In this document: positions 53,720 to 62,061 of the stretch, in pieces
Position numbering within the stretch: position 1 is the first letter of the stretch
How the letters are laid out: each line of letters starts with the position of its first letter
Source: Prauserella_A sp040635515
Lineage (GTDB): Bacteria; Actinomycetota; Actinomycetes; Mycobacteriales; Pseudonocardiaceae
Length of the DNA: 64,000 nt
Assembly (NCBI GenBank): GCA_040635515.1
Contig: JBEYHY010000001.1
Coordinates: 1,278,676-1,342,675, forward strand
Reading direction: 5' to 3'
Position numbers and translations under genes: made by a program
The notes under the pieces: generated by a model
What the model was told of the DNA's origin: nothing
What the model saw: the letters and a program-made list of their open reading frames with translations, nothing else
The model's database searches: none

Positions 53720-54242
53720 GACTTCACCTGCCATCCACTGGGGCACCGTCGATTGCGACGCTACACGCGGGGTACGACAGTCGCATGACCCTTCGAGAGG
53801 CCGGCCGCACGATTCGGTCGGCGACGATGCCGCGAGTGCTGAAAAACGGGCGCCACAACAGGTTCCGATCCGGACTTTCCGGCCACGGCGTCAGGTTCGT
53901 GACCGGTCACCGCCCGGGGAAAGGGCACGGCCCGCGCCACACTCCGTTGCGGTCACCGGTAAATCACCCTCGCGCCGTTACTCCGGCTCCGCCGGAAATT
54001 CGCGGTTCGGCGCGGCACAACGGTTTCCGTTCCTCACGCGCCGCGACGACCTTCCCGAGAGACCGAACGACTCTCACCCGTTTGCCCGCACCCGCTCACC
54101 CCGGGGGCAGTAGCCCGGTGTCTCCGGACCGCGGGGTGAGAAGAAACCGCCGTCCGGCGCATGAGGCGGGCCCCGGGGAGCGCAAGGTCTCAGTACGTAC
54201 GTACGGATTGCATCGGATTACCCCGGGTGTCAAGATCGGGGG
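53720..54242. promoter_or_regulatory. Divergent gap between egtA and acnR
   Basis: These 523 bases hold no credible gene: the open frames are Arg/Pro/His-rich shadows with no ribosome site. It must contain the egtA promoter on the left and the acnR promoter on the right, where the operator at 54191-54206 lies. The middle, about 53830-54120, shows no structure that I can recognise. Confidence 0.4.
54191..54206 (+). promoter_or_regulatory. AcnR-type operator upstream of acnR
   Basis: CAGTACGTACGTACGG matches the CAG-N-AC-NNN-C-GTACTG consensus at every fixed position except the next-to-last. It contains the perfect palindrome GTACGTACGTAC (54193-54204). It ends 36 bases before the acnR start, so autoregulation is likely. 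Confidence 0.65.
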
Positions 54243-54830
54243 ATGCCACGGGTCAGCCAGGACCACCTCGACGCGCGTCGCCGGCAGATACTCGACGGCG
54301 CCAGGGTGTGCTTCGGACGTTACGGATACGAGGGTGCCACGGTCCGCCGCCTGGAGGAAGCGACCCAGCTCTCCCGTGGCGCGATCTTCCACCATTTCCG
54401 GGACAAGGAGTCGTTGTTCCTGGCGCTGGCCGAGGACGACGCGGCCCGCATGGCCGACGTCGTCGCCCAGCAGGGCCTGGTCCAGGTCATGCGGGATCTG
54501 CTCGCCGGGCGCAGTCAGCATCCCGCAGACTGGCTCGGCACCCGGCTTGAGGTCTCCCGCAGGCTGCGCACCGACCCCGAGTTCAGGGCGAGATGGGCCG
54601 AGCGGTCCGAGCAGCTCACCACCGCGACCCGCAAGCGCCTCTCCTGGCAGCGGCAGGCCGGCAACCTCCGCGACGACATCAGTATCGACGTGCTCGCCGC
54701 GTATCTGGAACTGGTTCTTGAGGGACTCGTGTCACACCTGGCGATGGGCCTGCCCGCCGACGACATCGAACCCGTTCTCGACCTGGTCGAGGAGAGCGTG
54801 CGCAGGCATCGCGGCCTCGGCAGGGCCTGA
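54243..54830 (+). CDS. acnR: TetR-type repressor AcnR (aconitase repressor)
   Basis: The 195-residue protein starts MPRVSQDHLDARRRQILDGAR and its recognition region GYEGATVRRLEEATQLSRGAIFHHFRDKESLFLALAEDDAARMADVV is that of AcnR, the repressor of acn in corynebacteria; MRDLL and LRTDPEFRARW also match. In related genomes it adjoins acn, but here it lies 11.4 kb away with egtABCD and other genes between. AcnR is known in C. glutamicum to repress aconitase, with citrate and Mg acting as inducer. Confidence 0.88.
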   Translation: MPRVSQDHLDARRRQILDGARVCFGRYGYEGATVRRLEEATQLSRGAIFHHFRDKESLFLALAEDDAARMADVVAQQGLVQVMRDLLAGRSQHPADWLGTRLEVSRRLRTDPEFRARWAERSEQLTTATRKRLSWQRQAGNLRDDISIDVLAAYLELVLEGLVSHLAMGLPADDIEPVLDLVEESVRRHRGLGRA

Positions 54831-54872
54831 GGCGGAGGGAACAGGGTCTGCACACCCCGCGTTCGACGTGGT

Positions 54873-55024
54873 TAAGATAGCGCCACTTTTCCGCCGTTCC
54901 GGCTTATCAAGGAGTGACAACTTTCGTGCGCGATGCGCAGTCACCTGGTGACAGTAGTTGGCCGGGTGGCAAACCCGGCTTCCTCGGTTCTTCCGGCCAC
55001 ACCACCCAAGGTGGTGCGAGCTGA
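54873..55024 (+). promoter_or_regulatory. Structured leader of the CNNM transporter operon
   Basis: Possible -10 TAAGAT (54873-54878), then about 140 bases of leader. Hairpins: TGCGC-gat-GCGCA (54927-54939); GTCAC-ctg-GTGAC (54940-54952), whose left arm can instead pair with GTGAC at 54914-54918 in the leader-ORF ribosome site; GCCGGGT-ggcaa-ACCCGGC (54961-54979), whose left arm can instead pair with CCGGCC at 54993-54998; and CACCACC-caa-GGTGGTG (55000-55016), which holds the only purine-rich stretch before the transporter ATG. Mutually exclusive pairing suggests an attenuator or riboswitch. Confidence 0.6.
54926..55024 (+). CDS. 32-residue leader peptide abutting the CNNM gene
   Basis: GTG 54926, 33 codons including the stop TGA at 55022-55024, directly followed by the transporter ATG at 55025. 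The peptide is rich in Gly, Ser and Pro (for example SPGDSSWPGGKPGFLG). AAGGAG lies 11 bases upstream. The ORF spans all the alternative hairpins, so ribosome position in it would choose between structures, and translational coupling to the transporter is likely. Pro- and Gly-containing leader peptides control Mg transporters in enteric bacteria; here this is an analogy, not an identity. Confidence 0.55.
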   Translation: MRDAQSPGDSSWPGGKPGFLGSSGHTTQGGAS

Positions 55025-56341
55025 ATGGACATTCTGCTCACCATTCTCGGAATACTTTTCGTCCTGCTGCTGACCGTGGGCACCGGCCTTGCCGTCGCCG
55101 CCGAGTTCTCGCTCACCACGCTCGAACGCAGCACCATCGAGTCCAATGTCAGGCAGGCCGGCGACCGGCGGTCCAAGACCGTGCTCAAGGCGCACCGCAG
55201 CCTGTCCTTCCAGCTCTCCGGCGCACAGGTCGCCATCACCCTCACCACCCTCGTCACCGGGTATGTGGCCGAGCCGCTGCTCGGCAGGCTCATCCGGCCC
55301 GCGCTGACGGGCATGGGGCTGTCCGAAGGCGCGGCCGCGGGCACCTCGCTGGTGCTCGCGCTGCTGCTGGCGACCTCGTTGTCCATGGTGATCGGCGAGA
55401 TGGTGCCCAAGAACCTCGCCGTCGCGAGGCCACTGCAAACCGCGCGCGCCGTCGCCGGATACCACTCCCGGTTCTCGGCATTGTTCCGCTGGCTCATCAC
55501 GCTCATGAACAACAGCGCGAACTGGGTGGTCCGCAAATTCGGCATCGAACCGCAGGAGGAATTGCGCTCGGCGCGATCGCCGCAGGAACTCGGTTCGATC
55601 GTGCGCACGAGCGCGGAGAGCGGAACCCTCGACGTCTCGACCGCCCAGCTGCTCAGCAGGTCGCTGCGCTTCGGCGACCGCACGGCCGACGAGTTGATGA
55701 CACCGCGTGTGCGGCTGGATTCCCTGCACGTCGACGACACCATCGAAGACCTCGTGGAGCTGGCGAGGCGGACCGGTTTCTCCCGGTTTCCCGTGCACCG
55801 TGAGGATCTCGACGACGTCCAGGGCGCGGTGCACGTCAAGCAGGCCTTCACGGTTGCTTCCGCCGACCGCGAGAAGGTACGCGTCGGTTCGGTCATGCGC
55901 CCGGTGCCGACCGTGCCCGAATCGCTGCCGGGTGACGCCCTGCTGGATCGGCTCCGCGATTCCCGCTTCCAGCTCGCCCTCGTCGTCGACGAGTACGGCG
56001 GCACGGCGGGGCTGGTCACGCTGGAGGACGTCGTCGAGGAGATCATCGGCGACGTCCGCGACGAGCACGACGACCGGGAGGAACCCGCGTCGCAGCAGCT
56101 CAGCGCCGACCGCTGGCTCGTGTCGGGCCAGCTTCGCGACGACGAGGTACTCGACATCACCGGCTTCCGGATGCCCGAGGGCGACTACGAGACGATCGCG
56201 GGCCTCGTGCTGGAACGGCTCGGCAAGATCCCCGGGGTCGGCGACGCCATCGACATCGACGGCTGGCGGCTCGTCGTGGCCGGAATGGACCGGCACCGGA
56301 TCGCGGAGGTCAGCGTCGAGCATAGGGAGGTGACCTCGTGA
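55025..56341 (+). CDS. CNNM/CorC-type transporter with DUF21, CBS pair and CorC domain
   Basis: The 438-residue membrane protein has the DUF21 transmembrane domain (about 1-190; QLSGAQVAITLTTLVTGYVAEPLLG, VIGEMVPKNLAVARP), a cystathionine-beta-synthase pair (about 205-325; LMTPRVRLDSLHVDD) and a CorC/HlyC domain (about 345-430). Members move Mg, Co or other divalent cations or affect their tolerance. The ATG directly follows the leader-peptide stop. It overlaps the next gene by 4 bases. Confidence 0.93.
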   Translation: MDILLTILGILFVLLLTVGTGLAVAAEFSLTTLERSTIESNVRQAGDRRSKTVLKAHRSLSFQLSGAQVAITLTTLVTGYVAEPLLGRLIRPALTGMGLSEGAAAGTSLVLALLLATSLSMVIGEMVPKNLAVARPLQTARAVAGYHSRFSALFRWLITLMNNSANWVVRKFGIEPQEELRSARSPQELGSIVRTSAESGTLDVSTAQLLSRSLRFGDRTADELMTPRVRLDSLHVDDTIEDLVELARRTGFSRFPVHREDLDDVQGAVHVKQAFTVASADREKVRVGSVMRPVPTVPESLPGDALLDRLRDSRFQLALVVDEYGGTAGLVTLEDVVEEIIGDVRDEHDDREEPASQQLSADRWLVSGQLRDDEVLDITGFRMPEGDYETIAGLVLERLGKIPGVGDAIDIDGWRLVVAGMDRHRIAEVSVEHREVTS

Positions 56342-57387
56342 ACGACTGGGTCTCCATCTCGCTGATCGGTGTGCTGTTGCTGGCGAACGCGTTCTTCGTC
56401 GGCGCCGAATTCTCGTTGATCTCCTCCCGGAGGGACCGCCTCGAAGCGCTGCTCGAACAGGGCAAGGGACGGGCGCGAATCGTGCTCAACGCCGCGAAGA
56501 ACGTGTCCCTCATGCTCGCGGGCGCCCAGCTCGGGATCACCGTCTGCTCGCTGCTGCTGTTGCAGTTCGGCGAGCCCGCCGTGGCTCACCAGCTCGAAGC
56601 GGCCGTGTCGGCACTGGGCCTGCCGATACCGACCTACCTCGTCCACGGTGTCGCGTTCGCGGTGACGCTGGTGGCGCTGACCCTGCTGCACGTGCTCATC
56701 GGCGAGATGGTGCCGAAGAACATCGCCATCGCCGAACCGGAGCGCCTGGCGCTGTGGCTGGTACCCGCGCACGTGGTGTGGGTGCGGATCGTCAACCCGT
56801 TCATCTGGCTGCTCAACGGCATCGCCAACGGCGTACTGCGGCTCATGCGCGTCCAGCCGAAGGACGAGATCGACACGGGAGCGACCCCCGACGAACTGTC
56901 CGAGCTGCTGAGCGAATCGCGCAGAGAGGGGCTGCTCGACCAGTCGGAGCACCGGAGGCTGAGTCAGACCCTGTCCTCGGCGGCGAAGACCGTGGCCGAC
57001 GTGGTGGTCCCCATCGGCGACATCACGACGCTGCCGCCCTCACCGACCGTCGGCGACGTAGAGCGGGCCGTGTCCTCGACAGGGTTCTCCCGCTTTCCGG
57101 TCCGCAGCGAGAGCGGGGAGCTGAGCGGCTACATCCACGTCAAGGACATCCTCGACCAGGTGGGCGACGATCCGGTGACCCCGCTTCCGGTGGCCAAGAC
57201 CCGCGGTCTCACCGAGTTGTCGGTACACGCGAGACTGGACAACGCGCTCTCGGCGATGCGCCGCGAGGGCAGCCATCTGGCCCGAGCCGTCGACACCGAC
57301 GGTGTCGTGACCGGCATGGTCACGCTGGAGGATCTGGTCGAGGAATACGTGGGTACCGTGCGGGACGGAACCCACGTCACCAGGTAG
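56338..57387 (+). CDS. Second CNNM-family transporter, lacking the CorC domain
   Basis: The 349-residue paralogue has DUF21 (about 1-180; MLAGAQLGITVCSLLLLQFGEPAV, LIGEMVPKNIAIAEP) and a CBS pair (about 200-345) but stops before a CorC domain. The GTG at 56338 overlaps the stop of the first gene (GTGA), so the two are produced together and may form a heterodimer, as such paired genes do in other actinobacteria (inference). Confidence 0.92.
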   Translation: MNDWVSISLIGVLLLANAFFVGAEFSLISSRRDRLEALLEQGKGRARIVLNAAKNVSLMLAGAQLGITVCSLLLLQFGEPAVAHQLEAAVSALGLPIPTYLVHGVAFAVTLVALTLLHVLIGEMVPKNIAIAEPERLALWLVPAHVVWVRIVNPFIWLLNGIANGVLRLMRVQPKDEIDTGATPDELSELLSESRREGLLDQSEHRRLSQTLSSAAKTVADVVVPIGDITTLPPSPTVGDVERAVSSTGFSRFPVRSESGELSGYIHVKDILDQVGDDPVTPLPVAKTRGLTELSVHARLDNALSAMRREGSHLARAVDTDGVVTGMVTLEDLVEEYVGTVRDGTHVTR

Positions 57388-57409
57388 CGAGAAGGGCCGC
57401 ACACGGGCC

Positions 57410-58303
57410 ATGGATGTCAGGTACGAGGAGAGGCTCGAAGAGCCCGTTTGGACGGCGCGGGAAGACGCGCACGTCACCCGCATGCGCGAGTGGACGGTGC
57501 CGCACCAGCGGCGCCGTTCCACCGGGCGCAAGCATCCGGTGCTGGATTTCCTCTTCACCTACTACTCGCATCCGCCTTCACAACTCGAACGCTGGCAGCC
57601 GGGGCCGTTCGCGGTTCTCGCGGGCCCCGCCGCGCGCCGGTTCCTCGACCGGACGGGATACCGGGCCACGGCGGACGGCGTCGGCGTCGATCCGTCGGTG
57701 TGGACGGCGAAACGGGCAAGCGGCGCACGATACGCACTGTCCATTTTGGAAGCGACAGCGGGCAGGGCACCACGGCTGAGCTGTTTCGGACTGCACGAGT
57801 GGGCCATGGTGTACCGGCAACCGGCCGGTTCGGTCCGGCATGCTCAGCTTCCGCTGCGACTCGGCTCGGCGGGGACCGACGAGGTCGTCGAATCGCTCGG
57901 CGTGCGCTGCGGTCACTACGACGCGTTCCGGTTCTTCACCCCGCCCGCCGTGCCGCTCAACGGACTGCGGCCGACGAGGCGGACCCAGGTGGATCTCGAA
58001 CAACCAGGCTGCCTGCACGCCAACATGGATCTCTACAAATGGGCTTACAAGCTCAGCCCGTTCGTGGAGGCCGAATTGCTCGGCGACTGCTTCGCGCTCG
58101 CCGCGGAGATCCGGCTGCTCGACATGAGGGCGAGCCCCTACGACCTCTCGGAACTGGGCCACTCCCCCGTGCGGATCGAAACCGCGGAGGGCAGGGCCGA
58201 GTACGCGCGGGCGCAGGCCGGGTTCGCGAGCCGGGCGACTGCGCTGCGTGACCGGCTGATCCGGCGGCACAGGGCCGTGCTCGACGCCTTCGACGTCCGC
58301 TGA
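57410..58303 (+). CDS. Conserved protein annotated in databases as 3-methyladenine DNA glycosylase
   Basis: The 297-residue protein is recognisable from relatives in actinobacteria that carry this name: HPVLDFLFTYYSHPPSQLERWQPGP near residue 45, LNGLRPTRRTQVDLEQPGCLHANMDLYKWAYKLSPF near the middle. I see neither the AAG nor the AlkA helix-hairpin-helix active site, so the enzyme name is not verified. It follows the CNNM genes by 22 bases and probably is in the same transcript. Function uncertain. Confidence 0.7.
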   Translation: MDVRYEERLEEPVWTAREDAHVTRMREWTVPHQRRRSTGRKHPVLDFLFTYYSHPPSQLERWQPGPFAVLAGPAARRFLDRTGYRATADGVGVDPSVWTAKRASGARYALSILEATAGRAPRLSCFGLHEWAMVYRQPAGSVRHAQLPLRLGSAGTDEVVESLGVRCGHYDAFRFFTPPAVPLNGLRPTRRTQVDLEQPGCLHANMDLYKWAYKLSPFVEAELLGDCFALAAEIRLLDMRASPYDLSELGHSPVRIETAEGRAEYARAQAGFASRATALRDRLIRRHRAVLDAFDVR

Positions 58304-58346
58304 ACAAGTCGGGCCCGCGATTCCAGCCGCTTCCCCCGCTCGCGTT

Positions 58347-58352
58347 CTAGGC
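58347..58352 (+). promoter_or_regulatory. -10 box TAGGCT for the small zinc-ribbon gene
   Basis: TAGGCT ends 8 bases before the ATG at 58361, close to the leaderless spacing; this supports that start. Confidence 0.45.
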
Positions 58353-58360
58353 TGGTCGCC

Positions 58361-58609
58361 ATGGCCGCGCACGACGCGGTGCCGCCATGGAACGTCGCAC
58401 GGAGAGGGGCGGGATCGATGCTCCCGAGAGTTGGCGTCGCATGTCATTTCTGCCGGTCGTCGCCGCCCATGGACGACATGCAGGAAAGCTTCACCGACGC
58501 GATCGACGTCGCCGTCAGCCGGTGGCGGTTCCGCCAGGACAGTCACGGCAACGTGTGGTGCGCGCGCTGCGTCGACCAGCACGAACCGGACAATTTACTC
58601 CCGACCTGA
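58361..58609 (+). CDS. Small CxxC zinc-ribbon-like protein
   Basis: An 82-residue protein with two Cys pairs, CHFC (residues 28-31) and CARC (about 67-70), which could bind one zinc. Between them lies a helix-like acidic region DDMQESFTDAIDVAVSRW. A second ATG at 58418 would shorten it to 63 residues without losing the cysteines. Function unknown; DNA- or RNA-binding is possible. Small size makes the call less certain. Confidence 0.6.
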   Translation: MAAHDAVPPWNVARRGAGSMLPRVGVACHFCRSSPPMDDMQESFTDAIDVAVSRWRFRQDSHGNVWCARCVDQHEPDNLLPT

Positions 58610-58705
58610 GCATCATCACATTCGCCTAATCCTCGCCTGTTAGAGTGATAACGTTTTGGCTTCGTAAACGGAGCGTGTTCACCATGACAGGCGAGAGGAC
58701 GAGGA

Positions 58706-59386
58706 ATGGGGCGGCACAGCAGGGTTGACGAGGTCGAGGAGCCCGAACCCGATCCCCGTGACGCGCTGACGTCCACCGGCTCTCACCGCGCCGTCGGCAA
58801 GGCGGCCAGGCGCAAGGTCGCCGCGTGGCCCATCGCGTGTCTCGTACTCGTCGGCCTGCTCGTCGCCGGCTGGTTCGGCTGGAACTGGGCTGACGGCATG
58901 CTCAGCAATCGCGCGGAAGCCCAGGCCGCCGAGTGCGGTGAAGGCGATACCAGCATCAGGGTCCTCACCGCGCCCGCCGTGACCAAGCCGGTTTCCTCGG
59001 TCGCCAGGCAATGGAACGAGGCCCGCACCGTCGTGCACGGTCATTGCGTGCGGATCGACGTTCAAGCCGTCCGCTCCGACCGGGTGCTGGACGAACTGCT
59101 CGGCGAAGCCGGTCAGTCCTACGTCGACGACACGACGGCGGCCTGGCTGCCGGAATCGATCACCGTCGCCGAGAAGCTCTCGTCGGAACGTCCCGAGCTG
59201 ATCGGTTCCCAGCCGGAGTCCATCGCCGAGGGCCCCTCGGGTGACTATCCCTATGTGGCGCTGGCCGGTAACGGAGTCGATTCGGTCAAACAGCGTGCGG
59301 CGCAGTCCTTCCGCGCCTATCTGCTCGATCCCGCGAACCGGGGCGCCTTCGACACCGCCGGGTTCGGCACTCCCGCGCGCCCGTGA
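58706..59386 (+). CDS. Shortened membrane-anchored substrate-binding domain protein (MGRHS type)
   Basis: The 226-residue protein begins MGRHSRVDEVEEP and has a basic stretch and one membrane helix (about residues 39-62), then a solute-binding-like fold with TSIRVLTAPAVTKPVSSVARQWNEA and GHCVRIDV. The usual actinobacterial family is about 550 residues, with a full substrate-binding domain followed by a VWA domain. Here the middle of the binding domain (after TAAWLPES) and the whole VWA domain are missing; the closing AYLLDPANRGAFDTAGFG is retained. It may be a streamlined form or a decaying gene. Confidence 0.7.
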   Translation: MGRHSRVDEVEEPEPDPRDALTSTGSHRAVGKAARRKVAAWPIACLVLVGLLVAGWFGWNWADGMLSNRAEAQAAECGEGDTSIRVLTAPAVTKPVSSVARQWNEARTVVHGHCVRIDVQAVRSDRVLDELLGEAGQSYVDDTTAAWLPESITVAEKLSSERPELIGSQPESIAEGPSGDYPYVALAGNGVDSVKQRAAQSFRAYLLDPANRGAFDTAGFGTPARP

Positions 59387-59572
59387 CCCGCCGCGCGCCG
59401 ACCGTCACCTGACCGGAGGTGCCTGGCGCTGCGCGAATTTCCCACTCGCTTCCGGCGGCACCGCTGGCCGATGTTCGTGGCGGCTGCTGATATCGGCATC
59501 GGACCGCGACCACGCGCGAGGCCGGAGCACGAGGGAACGCCATGCCGGACGACACGTTGCTCGCCGGACCTC

Positions 59573-60045
59573 ATGCTTGCTGTTGCTCTGCTTCAATCCG
59601 CCTACGACACGGTTGCGAACGCGACACGGCGAGTGCGGGCTCTGCTGCCGCACATCGGCGGCGGGCTCAGGAAACCGGTGATCGACCGCTCCTTGACCGC
59701 GGCCTGATCGGCAAGGAACGCAAACGGGTACTCGGCGTGTTCCCCGCGACAACGCTGCCCGCCGCCGATACGCGTCACGAGCGCGAGCTTCGCTACCGGG
59801 TCCGCGCCGTGCTCGAAGACGGCGCGAGCCCCGATACCCGGACCGCGGCGGTGACCGCACTGCTGTCGGCGAGCGGCACGCTGCCTGCCCTGCATCCGTC
59901 GCCGAGATGGTCCTCCACTGTCTGCAAGCGCGGGAAGGAGCTCGAAAACGGCAACTGGGGAGCAAACGCGGACAGCACCGCGGTGTCCAGGACCGCCGCC
60001 GCGATCGCGGCATCGAGCGTAGCCGCGGCCACCACTAGCCGGTGA
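59573..60045 (+). pseudogene. Decayed GPP34/Golgi phosphoprotein 3-like gene
   Basis: Two reading frames together give a GPP34-like C-terminal half. The first frame (59573-59707) ends ALLPHIGGGLRKPVIDRSL and stops; the second (from about 59690 to the TGA at 60043-60045) continues LLDRGLIGKERKRVLGVFP, then VRAVLEDGASPDTRTAAVTALLSA, ENGNWGA and a helical AAAIAASSVAAATTS tail, all typical for the family. A one-base frame shift at 59686-59692 separates them and the N-terminal third is missing. GPP34 proteins bind phosphoinositides or, in actinobacteria, occur in development-linked loci; this copy is likely dead. Confidence 0.65.
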
Positions 60046-61003
60046 GCCCCTTCAGATCCCCGTTGGCAAGAACCTGCGCGACCCTGCCTGGCGGCGCCGT
60101 GTCGTCCGGGGTGCTGACCACCCTCACCACTCCGGAAGAACCCTCGGGGATGTCCACCTCGGCGCCGGGGAGGATGTCCGCCCATGGCTGGCCGGACGAG
60201 GGTGCCCTGCCTTCGGTGAGTTCGGTGGTCATCCGGTCGCGGCCGGCCTGCGGGTCGTCGGCGAGCACACAGATCACCTCGGTCACCTCGGCGGCCGAGG
60301 GAGCGCGCACGGCGACGGCGACCTTGCGCTCGTCCTGGGTGGCGACGATGGCGACGACCGGATCGCCGAGACACGTCGCGAGTGCCCGGACCTGTTCGTC
60401 GTCGGCCAGTGTCGTGTCTCCCGGATCGGTGACCCAGTCCAGCGAGCCGCCGGCCGATGAGTATCCGAACTCGCCTTCCGCGACGCTCACGATGTTGAAC
60501 TGCGTGAGCAACCCGAGGTCGGTGAACGGGCCCGCGAGGTCGGTTGCCCTGTCGGCGGCGCTGCGCCACCGGGTCGCACCGCCGGTGTCCTCTTGTTCGG
60601 CGCCGATCCTCTCGAAGCTGGCGCCGACCTCGGCCGTGTCGTAGTCACCGATGAGCAACCCCGCCGTCTCGGGAGGCTGGCCCACCCAGATCGCCGAGGA
60701 GAACCGGCGGGGATCGACTCCGAGTTTGTCCGCGATCCTGTCGGCACTCGCCGCCAGCTCCGAGTAGCCGTATCCCGCGATCTGGGCGAAGCGCTGGTCC
60801 TGCTCCGTCAGTTTCGTGATCGCGGCGACGTCACCGTATTCCACGTATGTCGCCGACGCGTCGGTCGCGGCAACCCGGGAAAGCGCGGCCAGGAACCCGG
60901 TATCGGCTTCCGCTTCGTCACCGGAACAAGCTGCGAGGGACACGGCGGCCACGGCAGCGCAGGCCGCGACGGAAAGCCGGGCTACCGGCGAGCGAGTGGG
61001 CAT
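60035..61003 (-). CDS. Putative exported lipoprotein of unknown function
   Basis: The 322-residue protein has a lipobox signal VSLAACS at about residues 21-27 after a basic and hydrophobic N-terminus, so C26 is likely lipidated. The mature part has no recognised domain; it is rich in Ala, Asp and Glu and contains three cysteines. The ATG at 61003 lies 6 bases after TAGGAT on the minus strand (61010-61015), so the transcript is probably leaderless. Its 3' end overlaps the GPP34 remnant by 11 bases. Confidence 0.8.
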   Translation of the reverse strand: MPTRSPVARLSVAACAAVAAVSLAACSGDEAEADTGFLAALSRVAATDASATYVEYGDVAAITKLTEQDQRFAQIAGYGYSELAASADRIADKLGVDPRRFSSAIWVGQPPETAGLLIGDYDTAEVGASFERIGAEQEDTGGATRWRSAADRATDLAGPFTDLGLLTQFNIVSVAEGEFGYSSAGGSLDWVTDPGDTTLADDEQVRALATCLGDPVVAIVATQDERKVAVAVRAPSAAEVTEVICVLADDPQAGRDRMTTELTEGRAPSSGQPWADILPGAEVDIPEGSSGVVRVVSTPDDTAPPGRVAQVLANGDLKGLTG

Positions 61004-61083
61004 CCGGTGATCCTACGGAGGCCGGCAGGCCGCTGTTGCCGGATCGCGCGATTCGGCCGGACCCGTGACCAGGCACGCGTCCG

Positions 61084-61899
61084 CTAGCGCCCCGCCGCCG
61101 CGGTGAGCAGCTCCTCGGTCGCGGTGTCAGCGGGATAGAACAGCTCGATCGAGATCTCGGCCAGCGTGATGTCCAGCGGAGTTCCGAAAGTCGCCACCGT
61201 GCTCAAAAACGACAGCACGTGATCGCCGTTCCGGACGCGCAGCGGAATAAGGAAATCGCCGGGCCCCGGTAACTCGATCTCGGGTTCCGGTGCGGCACAG
61301 GGATAATCGCGCAGTTCGGCCAGCAACGCGGCGAGCCCTGGGTCGGCGGTCGCCGCCACTTCCCTGCTCAGCCTGCCGAGCAGGTGCGCGCGCCACTCCC
61401 CGAAATTGTCGATGCGCGGGGCCATTCCCTCAGGGTGCAAGGTCGCGCGCAATACGTTCACCGGTGGTTCGAGCAGCACGGGCGCGACGCCGTCGAGAAA
61501 GAACGCGAGGCTCGTGTTGCCCTCGACGAGATTCCACGCCCGGTCGATGACGACCGCGGGATACGGCTCGTGCCCGGCGAGTAGCCTGCGTACCGCGGCC
61601 GTTGCCGCGGCCAGTTCGGGCGCGTCCAGCGAACTCGCCGGATACACGGGAGCGAAACCCGCGGCGAGCAGAAGCTGGTTGCGTTCCCGCAGCGGCACCG
61701 AAAGGTGCTCGCCGAGGCGCAGCACCATATTGCGGCTCGGTTTGGCCCTTCCTGTCTCCACGAAACTCAGGTGCCGGGTGGAGACGTCGGCGGCGATGGC
61801 GAGATCGAGCTGGCTGATTCGCCTGCGATCACGCCATTCCCGCAGCAACTCTCCCACCGGGCGGCGTTCCGGCGCGGCCGGCGAGGTCATGCTTGTCAC
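61084..61899 (-). CDS. XRE-family regulator with MmyB-like ligand-binding domain
   Basis: The 271-residue protein has an XRE helix-turn-helix (about residues 16-72: LLREWRDRRRISQLDLAIAADVSTRHLSFVETGRAKPSR) and a PAS-like MmyB C-terminal domain (from about 100), as in actinobacterial regulators that bind fatty-acid-like ligands. The GTG start lies 6 bases after TAGGGT (61906-61911, minus strand). It is divergent to the SnoaL-like gene, its likely target; such pairs are common. Confidence 0.9.
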   Translation of the reverse strand: MTSMTSPAAPERRPVGELLREWRDRRRISQLDLAIAADVSTRHLSFVETGRAKPSRNMVLRLGEHLSVPLRERNQLLLAAGFAPVYPASSLDAPELAAATAAVRRLLAGHEPYPAVVIDRAWNLVEGNTSLAFFLDGVAPVLLEPPVNVLRATLHPEGMAPRIDNFGEWRAHLLGRLSREVAATADPGLAALLAELRDYPCAAPEPEIELPGPGDFLIPLRVRNGDHVLSFLSTVATFGTPLDITLAEISIELFYPADTATEELLTAAAGR

Positions 61900-61933
61900 G
61901 CCACCACCCTAGAAAACCGTGGTGTGCACGGCC

Positions 61934-61950
61934 ATTACCTCGCCGGTAAT
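61934..61950. promoter_or_regulatory. Operator candidate between XRE regulator and SnoaL gene
   Basis: Perfect inverted repeat ATTACC-TCGCC-GGTAAT, 35 bases from the regulator start and 112 bases before the SnoaL-like ATG, in the 162-base divergent gap. A right-hand TTATAC box (62027-62032) may be the -10 of the SnoaL gene. Confidence 0.5.
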
Positions 61951-62061
61951 CGACGCGACGACTTTTCCGGCGCATTGTTGCGTTCGGTTCGCCCGTGCGG
62001 CCACCAAGGCCCCGCCATATAGGGCGTTATACACCGAAGCACACCGAGAAAGGGATGCCCC

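Noticed and set aside
53785..54951. Plus-strand open frame across the egtA-acnR gap
   Set aside because: Arg/Pro/His-rich translation, no ribosome site, and it overlaps the acnR gene in another frame; composition shadow of GC-rich DNA.
54831..55024. Known M-box or other established metal riboswitch before the CNNM gene
   Set aside because: I could not find the conserved M-box or yybP-ykoY cores; the leader is therefore reported as an unclassified structure.
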